A stretch of 5,469 bases of DNA from JBFWWW01 sp050245975. GTDB taxonomy: Bacteria; Pseudomonadota; Alphaproteobacteria; Rhizobiales; Hyphomicrobiaceae. A model generated the notes under the pieces. It was given only the letters and a program-made list of their open reading frames with translations. It had not been told where the DNA came from and did no database searches. The DNA lies in NCBI GenBank assembly GCA_050245975.1, contig JBFWWW010000220.1, positions 1-5,469 on the forward strand, in the 5' to 3' direction. The position numbers and the translations under genes are program-made. Shown here piece after piece: positions 1 to 5,192 of this stretch (its first letter is position 1; each line of letters starts with the position of its first letter).

Positions 1-1182
1 CGGCGTCCAGGGCCGTTCGTAGAGCGGTGCCGAATTGGCCAATGTGGCGACGGGGATATCGGCTTCCACCTCGCCCTTGTGCTTGACGATCATGCGGCCC
101 GTATCGGTGGTCTGTCCGATGACGGCGAAGTCGAGGCCCCATTTGCGAAACACGGCCTCCGCCTCGGATTCGGCCCCCGGGCGCAGGATCATCAGCATGC
201 GCTCCTGGCTTTCGGAGAGCATCATCTCGTAGGCGGTCATGCCGGTTTCGCGCTGAGGGACGTTGTCGAGAACAAGCTCGATGCCGACGCCGCCCTTGTC
301 GGCCATCTCCGAGGTCGACGAGGTAAGACCGGCGGCACCCATGTCCTGGATGGCGATGATGACGTCTTTGGCCATCAGCTCCAGGCATGCCTCGATCAGC
401 AGCTTCTCCGTGAAGGGATCGCCGACCTGCACCGTCGGTCGCTTTTCGTCCGACGCGTCGTCGAACTCGGCGGACGCCATCGTCGCGCCGTGGATGCCGT
501 CCCGGCCGGTCTTCGACCCGACATACACGACCGGAAGTCCGACGCCTTTGGCGGCCGAGTAGAAGATTTTGTCGGCCTTCGCCAGGCCCACGCACATGGC
601 GTTCACGAGGATGTTGTTGTTGTAGCCGGGATCGAAATTCGTCTCTCCACCGACCGTTGGCACGCCCACGCAGTTGCCGTAGCCGCCGATGCCGGCCACG
701 ACGCCGGCGACGAGGTGGCGGGTCTTGGGGTGGCTCGGGTCGCCGAAGCGAAGCGCATTGAGGTTGGCGACCGGTCGCGCGCCCATCGTGAACACGTCGC
801 GCATGATGCCGCCGACGCCGGTGGCAGCACCCTGATAGGGCTCGATGTAAGAGGGATGGTTGTGACTTTCCATCTTGAAGACGGCGACATCGCCGTCCCC
901 GATGTCGACGACGCCGGCATTTTCGCCCGGTCCCTGGATGACCCGGGGTCCTTTCGTCGGCAGCGTCTTGAGCCAGATGCGGGAGGATTTGTAGGAGCAG
1001 TGCTCCGACCACATGACGGAAAAGATGCCTAATTCCGTCAGCGACGGCTCGCGCCCGAGGATCTCCAGCAGGCGGGTATATTCCTCAGGCTTGAGCCCGT
1101 GCTCGGCGACGATCTCGGGCGTGATACGCCGCTTTGGGTCGGTCGGGGCAGCTGGCATGCGCATCTCGTTCGGTGTTTGCAT
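1..1182 (-). CDS. purL: Phosphoribosylformylglycinamidine synthase subunit PurL, N-terminal part (runs off left edge)
   Basis: PurL is the synthetase subunit of FGAM synthase; with PurQ (glutaminase) and PurS it converts FGAR, glutamine and ATP to FGAM in cytosolic de novo purine synthesis. I read 394 codons with no stop; the small PurL family is about 730-740 residues, so roughly the first half is present. Family signatures seen are HCSYKSS (residues 61-67), the GPGENAG stretch (84-90), ESHNHPS (105-111), a long glycine-rich block (118-134), GGETNFDPGYNNN (178-190), SKTGRDGIHGAT (223-234) and LSESQERM (322-329). Three in-frame ATGs compete as start, at 1182, 1164 and 1158; none has a strong Shine-Dalgarno. 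The first is given here, but the one at 1164 (preceded by GAACGAG) fits the candidate promoter better. It lies about 2.9 kb downstream of purQ on the same strand, separated by opposing genes. Identity is very secure; the start is not. Confidence 0.98.
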   Translation of the reverse strand, partial: MQTPNEMRMPAAPTDPKRRITPEIVAEHGLKPEEYTRLLEILGREPSLTELGIFSVMWSEHCSYKSSRIWLKTLPTKGPRVIQGPGENAGVVDIGDGDVAVFKMESHNHPSYIEPYQGAATGVGGIMRDVFTMGARPVANLNALRFGDPSHPKTRHLVAGVVAGIGGYGNCVGVPTVGGETNFDPGYNNNILVNAMCVGLAKADKIFYSAAKGVGLPVVYVGSKTGRDGIHGATMASAEFDDASDEKRPTVQVGDPFTEKLLIEACLELMAKDVIIAIQDMGAAGLTSSTSEMADKGGVGIELVLDNVPQRETGMTAYEMMLSESQERMLMILRPGAESEAEAVFRKWGLDFAVIGQTTDTGRMIVKHKGEVEADIPVATLANSAPLYERPWTP

Positions 1183-1193
1183 GGTGTGGCGAG

Positions 1194-1222
1194 CTTATAG
1201 CCGCCGATGCAACGATTGTCGC
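1194..1222 (-). promoter_or_regulatory. Candidate sigma-70-type promoter for purL
   Basis: Read on the minus strand, GCGACA (1222-1217) and TATAAG (1199-1194) are separated by exactly 17 nt. They match the TTGACA and TATAAT consensus at 4 of 6 and 5 of 6 positions, although the usually conserved last T of the -10 box is G. Transcription would begin near 1187, only about 5 nt before the ATG at 1182. This would make purL almost leaderless, or favour the ATG at 1164. A dedicated promoter is expected because purL is cut off from purQ by opposing genes. Seen by eye only; not a scored match. Confidence 0.45.
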
Positions 1223-1230
1223 GATGCAAC
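1205..1230. repeat. Nine-bp direct repeat flanking the purL -35 region
   Basis: CGATGCAAC occurs at 1205-1213 and again at 1222-1230, 17 bp apart start to start. The first copy lies in the spacer of the candidate purL promoter and the second abuts its -35 box. Two copies placed this way could be half-sites for a transcription factor, but nothing in the sequence names the factor and a chance repeat is possible. Confidence 0.35.
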
Positions 1231-1331
1231 AAGGTCTTGTACACGGGGCCCTGAGTGTGGGCGAATTGTCACAAAGAATCGGCGCCGGACTCGGTTACCA
1301 TTGCGCGGGATCGAATGGGCTGGGGGACGAC

Positions 1332-1514
1332 ATGCTTAAGGGGCGCAAACTGACCCCGCGCGCTGCCGAGGTATGGGGGCGGCGAGCGGACGCGCTTGAG
1401 GCGGGGACAGTTCTCATGTCGGAGAAACCTGACGAAGACGATTGGACGAAAAAGGAATTCCGCGCCTGGCGCTATGCCATGGCGGTCTCGCGGCGTCTCG
1501 AAAAGCTGCATTAG
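1332..1514 (+). CDS. Possible small hypothetical protein, 60 residues
   Basis: I do not recognise this protein. The ATG at 1332 follows GGGGGA (1322-1327) by 4 nt, a usable but slightly close ribosome binding site. The product is charged and soluble-looking: a basic N-terminal half (LKGRKLTPR), an acidic stretch (EKPDEDDW, residues 31-38), then a probable amphipathic helix with KKEFRAWRYAM and a basic end, RRLEKLH. There is no signal peptide or membrane segment. It sits between divergent purL and the flavoprotein gene, ending 140 nt before the latter, so it is probably not coupled to it. An in-frame ATG at 1224 would give 96 residues but has no ribosome binding site and would overlap the purL promoter. 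The ATG at 1416 would give 32 residues, with GGGGA upstream. Its third-position GC looks lower than in the enzyme genes by my rough count, so a non-coding reading remains open. Confidence 0.4.
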   Translation: MLKGRKLTPRAAEVWGRRADALEAGTVLMSEKPDEDDWTKKEFRAWRYAMAVSRRLEKLH

Positions 1515-1580
1515 CCATCGACTCGGGGACGCGGCTGTGGGGCGGCGTCTTAGCGAAATTCTTTAACTGCGTTTGCCGTC

Positions 1581-1602
1581 TGCGCTTTGGTCAATTGCGC
1601 AA
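1581..1602. promoter_or_regulatory. Inverted repeat / palindrome upstream of the flavoprotein gene (possible operator)
   Basis: TGCGC (1581-1585) and GCGCA (1597-1601) form an inverted repeat with an 11-nt centre. The right arm is also part of a perfect 8-bp palindrome, TTGCGCAA (1595-1602). The site lies in a locally AT-richer stretch just upstream of the sigma-54-like element, where an operator or activator site could sit. The arm spacing does not match the NtrC site as I know it. Short palindromes occur by chance, so this is weak. Confidence 0.25.
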
Positions 1603-1605
1603 CTC

Positions 1606-1621
1606 TGGCACTAACACCGCA
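1606..1621 (+). promoter_or_regulatory. Candidate sigma-54 (RpoN) -24/-12 promoter for the flavoprotein-ligase pair
   Basis: TGGCAC (1606-1611) is an exact -24 hexamer, preceded by C as in the consensus. The invariant GC of the -12 box (1619-1620) follows the GG at the required 10-nt interval and is followed by A. The two moderately conserved Ts before this GC are replaced by CC. The predicted transcription start is near 1632, leaving a leader of about 23 nt that contains the GGAGGG ribosome binding site. No convincing enhancer-binding site was found upstream. A poor sigma-70 alternative overlaps it. Confidence 0.35.
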
Positions 1622-1643
1622 GACACTGGTCGCGGACGGGGCC

Positions 1644-1649
1644 GGAGGG
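1644..1649 (+). promoter_or_regulatory. Strong ribosome binding site fixing the flavoprotein start
   Basis: GGAGGG ends 5 nt before the ATG at 1655. It picks this ATG over in-frame upstream starts reaching back to 1442, and the protein then begins six residues before the first Rossmann beta strand, as expected for the family. Confidence 0.8.
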
Positions 1650-1654
1650 TGTCC

Positions 1655-2890
1655 ATGCAGACATCGCGTTTTGACGTAGCCATCGTGGGCGCGGGACCTT
1701 ACGGTCTGTCGCTAGCCACTCATCTCAAGCACACGGATGTGCGCTTTCGGATATTCGGCCAGCCGATGCAGGCGTGGCGCGACATGCCGCGCGGCATGTT
1801 TCTGAAGTCCTTCGGGTTCGCCACCAACGTCTATACGCCTGACCGCAGTCACGACTTTGTCGGGTATTCGATCGACCGCGGACTCGAGCCCGTCGAACCG
1901 TGCGTGATCGCGGACTTCGCCCGCTACGGCCAATGGGTGCAGAAGGCTCTCGTTCCCGATATCGACGAGACGAACGTGGAACGGGTCGAGCGCACGAGCG
2001 ACGGCTTCCTGCTGACGCTGCAGGACGGCAGGACAGTGCGCGCGAAGCAGGTGGTGATTGCTGTCGGGGTCAATCATTTCGCGCACATGCCGACCGTGCT
2101 CAAATCTCTGCCCGCCCAGTTGGCGAGCCATACGAGTCAGCATCGCGACTACGGGGTCTACGCGGGACGCGATGTTTGCATCGTTGGCGCGGGACAGTCG
2201 GCATTCGAGGCGGCACGCCTGCTGCAAGAGTCCGGTGCGCGTCCGCGGCTGCTGGTGCGTGCCAATGAAATCTCGTTCTCCAGCCGCATGACGCCGCATC
2301 GCAGCCTGTGGCAGCGGATCCGGCGGCCTTCGAGCGGTCTCGGTCCCGGACTGAAGAACTGGGTGCTGGAGACATTTCCCGGATTTCTGCATTTCATACC
2401 GGATCGCTGGCGGGTTCCTTTCGTCAATGAACACCTGGGCCCGCAAGGCGCGTGGTGGCTGGTCGATCGTATCGTCGGCAAGGTGCCTGTCCTGACGAAC
2501 ACCGAGATCGTTTCTGCCGAACCGCGCGGCGACCGGCTGGCGCTGACGGTGCGCACGGCGGGCGAGAGCGTGGAGGTCTCCTGCGATCACGTGGTGGCCG
2601 CGACAGGGTATGTGGTCGACGTCGAGCGCATGGCGTTCCTGGGGCCGAAGCTTCGCGGCGACCTGATCCGTGTCGCGGGAGCGCTTGCTCCTGCCCTGGA
2701 CGCGCAGTTCCAGTCATCCGTGCCGGGGCTCTATTTCGTCGGATTTGCTTCCAGCGCGAGCTTCGGGCCGCTCTTCAGGTTCGTGGCCGGGGCGAAATAC
2801 ACTGCGGCCCGTCTGAGCCGAACGCTCGCCCGCCGTCCTCAGCGCCAGTTGGCGCCCGCTCAGCAGCCGCAAGAAGCCGGCGTTCGGTGA
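1655..2890 (+). CDS. FAD/NAD(P)H-dependent monooxygenase-like flavoprotein (N-hydroxylase / class B type)
   Basis: A 411-residue soluble flavoprotein. An N-terminal FAD Rossmann motif GAGPYG (12-17) is followed by LSLA. IAVG (135-138) marks the end of the FAD half. HRDY (163-166) leads into a second dinucleotide-binding motif, GAGQSA (178-183), for NAD(P)H. ATGY (316-319) precedes a C-terminal FAD-contact segment, PGLYFVG (357-363) to FRFVAGA (374-380). GxGPxxL, GxGQSA and ATGY together are typical of N-hydroxylating monooxygenases such as the ornithine/lysine hydroxylases and of related class B flavoproteins. These use NADPH and O2 to oxidise an amine or other soft nucleophile. The substrate cannot be read from sequence, and a non-hydroxylating oxidoreductase is possible. 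Residues past about 390 form a Pro/Gln/Ala/Arg-rich tail outside the fold. Its stop overlaps the start of the ATP-grasp gene (GTGA), so the two are probably one operon. Fold call secure; exact reaction unknown. Confidence 0.93.
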   Translation: MQTSRFDVAIVGAGPYGLSLATHLKHTDVRFRIFGQPMQAWRDMPRGMFLKSFGFATNVYTPDRSHDFVGYSIDRGLEPVEPCVIADFARYGQWVQKALVPDIDETNVERVERTSDGFLLTLQDGRTVRAKQVVIAVGVNHFAHMPTVLKSLPAQLASHTSQHRDYGVYAGRDVCIVGAGQSAFEAARLLQESGARPRLLVRANEISFSSRMTPHRSLWQRIRRPSSGLGPGLKNWVLETFPGFLHFIPDRWRVPFVNEHLGPQGAWWLVDRIVGKVPVLTNTEIVSAEPRGDRLALTVRTAGESVEVSCDHVVAATGYVVDVERMAFLGPKLRGDLIRVAGALAPALDAQFQSSVPGLYFVGFASSASFGPLFRFVAGAKYTAARLSRTLARRPQRQLAPAQQPQEAGVR

Positions 2891-4116
2891 CTGACAATTC
2901 GCCCATCGCCATCGTCGGCGCGCGTCAGCCGCGCCTGCTGTTCGTTGCGACGATGCCGTGGCCATTTGCGGCACGCCTGGCCAAAGCGTGCCGGCGCGTG
3001 GGCTTCGACGTGTCCGCCGTCTGCCGCCTCGGGCATCCCCTGCGCTACCTGCGCGAACCGATCAAGGTCCATGGCCTCGGTTTTTTCCGCGAAGCCGCAT
3101 CGGTGCTGCACGCAATCGAGGTGGGTCAGCCGGATTTCATCGTGCCTTGCGATGATCCATCCGTCGAGCTGCTGCATGGGCTCCATCACGGGCATGTAGG
3201 CACGGAGGTCGGCCGGGCGATCGAGCGTTCGCTTGGCGATCCTCGCCATTATGCGGTGACAAGCACGAGGTCTGCCCTTGTCGCGGCGGCGGCCAACCTT
3301 GGCGTAGATGTGCCCCCCGGCGAAAGTGTGCGGGACCGTGCATCCCTCGACAGAGAGGCGCGGCGGCTGGGTTTCCCCGTCGTAATCAAGCGCGATCGCA
3401 CCTGGGGCGGCACCGGCGTTGTCGTTGCGAAGGATGAAGGCGAGCTGGATGCGGGGTGGTTGCGCATTACCGGCAGCATCAATCTGTTGCGTGCGCTCAA
3501 GGCGGCCGTGCGCGACAGACGCCCGCGAACGGCGCTCGATATTGCTTTCGGGCCGGCTGCAAAAGTGGAGGTGCAGAAGTACATCCCCGGCTCTCCGGCC
3601 AACAGGGCAGTCCTGTGCCATCAGGGACGCGTAGTCGAGGGTATCAGCGTCTCCGCATTGCAGACGGCGTATCCGGGAGGACCGGCCTCAGTGGTGCGCG
3701 TGATAGATCACCGGCAGATGACCGATGTCGCCGCGGCAATTACGGAAAAGCTGGGTCTGTCCGGATTCTGCGGCTTCGATTTCATCATCGACACGGACGG
3801 CAAAGCCCACCTGCTCGAGCTCAATCCGCGCGCAACACCCATTTGCCATCTGGCGGTTGCCGACGGGAGCCACCTTGCGGCCGCCCTCTATCGCGAGTTG
3901 ACGGGACGGGCTCCAGAAAAGCCGCCGCACATGATTACGAGAGACGTCATCGCGCTTTTCCCTACCGAGTGGCAGCGCGACCCGTCTGGTGCCGGCCTCG
4001 CCGGCGCTTTTCCCGACGCGCCATGGGATGAGCCGGCGCTGCTTGCCAAGGCCGGGTGTGAGGGCCTCCATCCTCCGGGCTTTGCCGGTCGAGCGGCCGG
4101 TGCGACAGGCCGCTAG
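2887..4116 (+). CDS. ATP-grasp carboxylate-amine ligase-like protein, substrate unknown
   Basis: A 409-residue protein of the ATP-grasp superfamily, which joins a carboxylate to an amine or other nucleophile through an acyl-phosphate. The N-terminal part (about 15-120) looks like the preATP-grasp domain, with alternating strands and helices and PDFIVPCDDP (82-91). FPVVIKRD (163-170) supplies the adenine-binding lysine K168, followed by the glycine-rich loop WGGTGV (173-178). VEVQKYIPG (227-235) is the hinge after the central segment. FDFIID (297-302) and LELNPRAT (310-317) supply the Mg-binding acidic residues, with E311 and N313. All key residues appear present. The start is GTG at 2887 inside the GTGA overlap with the flavoprotein stop; an ATG at 2953 would cut off the first strand. 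Its stop shares CTAG with the converging purQ stop. Purine ATP-grasp enzymes (PurD, PurK, PurT) were considered, but the sequence does not look like any of them. Fold secure; substrate unknown. Confidence 0.93.
   Translation: MTDNSPIAIVGARQPRLLFVATMPWPFAARLAKACRRVGFDVSAVCRLGHPLRYLREPIKVHGLGFFREAASVLHAIEVGQPDFIVPCDDPSVELLHGLHHGHVGTEVGRAIERSLGDPRHYAVTSTRSALVAAAANLGVDVPPGESVRDRASLDREARRLGFPVVIKRDRTWGGTGVVVAKDEGELDAGWLRITGSINLLRALKAAVRDRRPRTALDIAFGPAAKVEVQKYIPGSPANRAVLCHQGRVVEGISVSALQTAYPGGPASVVRVIDHRQMTDVAAAITEKLGLSGFCGFDFIIDTDGKAHLLELNPRATPICHLAVADGSHLAAALYRELTGRAPEKPPHMITRDVIALFPTEWQRDPSGAGLAGAFPDAPWDEPALLAKAGCEGLHPPGFAGRAAGATGR
4092..4114. other. GC-rich stem-loop across the convergent gene ends
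   Basis: AGCGGCC (4092-4098) and GGCCGCT (4108-4114) form a perfect 7-bp stem with a 9-nt loop. It covers the last codons of the ATP-grasp gene and reaches into both overlapping stop codons. No T-run follows on either strand, so it is not a standard intrinsic terminator. It could slow polymerase or protect 3' ends in both directions. It may also simply reflect GC-rich coding sequence. Confidence 0.4.
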
Positions 4117-4805
4117 GCAGCGATGCTGGCCAGCGCGCTCTCGAACACGCGGCGGCCGTCGTCGCTGCCGAGGATTTTCTCGAAATGGCGTTCGGGGTGC
4201 GGCATCATCCCGACGATGCGGCCGGTCGGATCGCAGATGCCTGCGATATTGCGTTGTGCACCGTTCGGATTTCCTTCAGCGGTCTGCCGCCCCTGCGCGT
4301 CGACGTAGCGAAAAACCACGCGGCCTTCTTTCTCCAGTCGATCGAGCGTGTCGGCGTCGGCAAAATAGTTGCCGTCGCCGTGGGCCACCGGCACGCTGAT
4401 GATCTCGCCCTTGGTATAGCGGTGGGTGAAAACCGTCTCGGTGCGCTCGATCCTGAGCAGGACGTCCTTGCACACGAACTTGAGGCTCGCGTTGCGTTGC
4501 AGGACACCGGGCAGCAGGCCCGTTTCGCACAGAACCTGGAAGCCGTTGCAGATGCCGAGGACGGGCGTCCCGGCCTTCGCCTTGGCGACCACGTCGCGCA
4601 TGATCGGCGAATGGGCCGCCATCGCGCCGCAGCGCAGGTAGTCACCGTAGGAAAAGCCGCCGGGCAGCACGATGACGTCCGATGGCGGCACCTCTGCATC
4701 GCCGTGCCAGACCATCTGGACGGGAGAGCCGGTCACGGCTTCGAACGCCACCTTTACGTCCCGATCGCAGTTGGACCCGGGAAAGACGATGACGGACGCT
4801 TTCAT
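4113..4805 (-). CDS. purQ: Phosphoribosylformylglycinamidine synthase subunit PurQ (glutaminase)
   Basis: PurQ is the class I glutamine amidotransferase subunit of FGAM synthase; it releases ammonia from glutamine and channels it to PurL with help from PurS. The 230-residue protein is about full family length. It starts MKASVIVFPGSNCDRD, a very typical PurQ opening. It shows the oxyanion-region block PGGFSYGDYLRCG (48-60), the nucleophile elbow GICNGFQ with Cys86, and the catalytic His203 and Glu205 in MPHPER (201-206). The ATG at 4805 has AAAGGG seven nt upstream (4818-4813), and the gene follows purS after only 14 nt, so they are co-transcribed. Its stop overlaps the stop of the opposing ATP-grasp gene, leaving no room for a separate terminator, so transcripts may run on antisense into the cassette. 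No defect seen. Confidence 0.98.
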   Translation of the reverse strand: MKASVIVFPGSNCDRDVKVAFEAVTGSPVQMVWHGDAEVPPSDVIVLPGGFSYGDYLRCGAMAAHSPIMRDVVAKAKAGTPVLGICNGFQVLCETGLLPGVLQRNASLKFVCKDVLLRIERTETVFTHRYTKGEIISVPVAHGDGNYFADADTLDRLEKEGRVVFRYVDAQGRQTAEGNPNGAQRNIAGICDPTGRIVGMMPHPERHFEKILGSDDGRRVFESALASIAA

Positions 4806-4819
4806 GGCGCAGCCCTTTG

Positions 4820-5062
4820 CTAGGGAATGAGCTCGTAGCTGTAATTCTCGATGTCCAGATTTGCGAGCAGGTCGCGGCACATCTTTTCGACCGCGGCACC
4901 GGCGCGCGCCTGGTCCTTCTCCGCAAGGTCCAACTCGATGTACTTGCCCTGGCGGACGTCATTGACGCCCGCAAACCCGAGGCCTGAAAGCGCGTTCTGA
5001 ATCGCCTTGCCCTGCGGGTCCAGGACTCCGGTCTTAAGGGTGATACGGATGCGGGCCTTCAT
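4820..5062 (-). CDS. purS: Phosphoribosylformylglycinamidine synthase subunit PurS
   Basis: PurS is the small structural subunit that bridges PurL and PurQ in the three-part FGAM synthase of bacteria with small PurL. The 80-residue length is normal for the family. The start reads MKARIRITLKTGVLDPQGKA, matching the known opening of a beta strand followed by the conserved VLDPQG turn. The middle holds VNDVRQGKYIEL (33-44), and the end, NYSYELIP, is also typical. The ATG at 5062 is preceded by GAAGG (5074-5070) with 7-nt spacing, a good ribosome binding site. It sits between purC and purQ, as usual in alphaproteobacteria. Confidence 0.97.
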   Translation of the reverse strand: MKARIRITLKTGVLDPQGKAIQNALSGLGFAGVNDVRQGKYIELDLAEKDQARAGAAVEKMCRDLLANLDIENYSYELIP

Positions 5063-5084
5063 GGACGGACCTTCGTCGTCGCGC

Positions 5085-5103
5085 CGGCCAGGAATCGTGG
5101 CCG
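5085..5103. other. Short hairpin in the purC-purS gap
   Basis: CGGCCA (5085-5090) and TGGCCG (5098-5103) form a 6-bp stem with a 7-nt loop, 22 nt upstream of purS. No T-run follows. The surrounding 130-nt gap (5063-5192) shows no other convincing signal: I found no clear -35/-10 pair or small gene in it. The hairpin may be chance in GC-rich DNA or a weak processing or attenuation element. Confidence 0.2.
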
Positions 5104-5192
5104 TGAGTCGGATGGTAAGCTGCCCGCCGGCTCGCGCTCACGCAAGAGGACGCAAGGTCTCACCGAGGTCGCGGGCCAGCGTGGGTCGACGG

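Noticed and set aside
79..1032. Open frame of 317 codons on the plus strand opposite purL
   Set aside because: It lies wholly antisense to the conserved purL frame; the His/Asp/Arg/Val/Ala-rich product is what high-GC codon bias produces.
1276..1292. Two GANTC sites (1276-1280 and 1288-1292) as CcrM-type methylation control
   Set aside because: GANTC occurs elsewhere in the window at about the rate expected from base composition, so the pair is not evidence of regulation.
1269..1511. 80-codon minus-strand frame opposite the small hypothetical gene
   Set aside because: No good ribosome binding site recognised, and its composition is less protein-like than the plus-strand frame; a low-confidence choice.
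1587..1616. Sigma-70 alternative TTGGTC-N18-CTAACA for the cassette
   Set aside because: Both boxes match the consensus poorly; the sigma-54-like element in the same place is better, though also unproven.
1442..1654. N-terminal extension of the flavoprotein by 71 residues
   Set aside because: The extension overlaps the small frame, has no fold character, and the strong GGAGGG lies just before the ATG at 1655.
1712..2590. Open frame of 292 codons on the minus strand opposite the flavoprotein
   Set aside because: Shadow of the flavoprotein gene, with no recognisable motif; the plus-strand frame has clear FAD and NAD(P) motifs.
2452..2886. N-terminal extension of the ATP-grasp protein by 145 residues within the flavoprotein gene
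   Set aside because: It is an Arg/Gly/Ala-rich out-of-frame reading of the flavoprotein gene; the GTGA overlap gives a natural start.
2860..3621. Open frame of 253 codons on the minus strand opposite the ATP-grasp gene
   Set aside because: Shadow of the ATP-grasp frame, which has all the family motifs.
1183..4112. Insertion by a mobile element
   Set aside because: No transposase, integrase, tRNA, terminal inverted repeats or target duplication were seen at the cassette edges; the base composition looks similar to the flanks by eye.
4125..4134. Perfect 10-bp palindrome GCTGGCCAGC near the end of purQ
   Set aside because: It lies in purQ coding sequence (the LASIAA tail) with no T-run and is likely chance in GC-rich DNA.
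4185..4823. Open frame of 212 codons on the plus strand opposite purQ
   Set aside because: Antisense to an intact, well-conserved purQ; it arises from codon bias.
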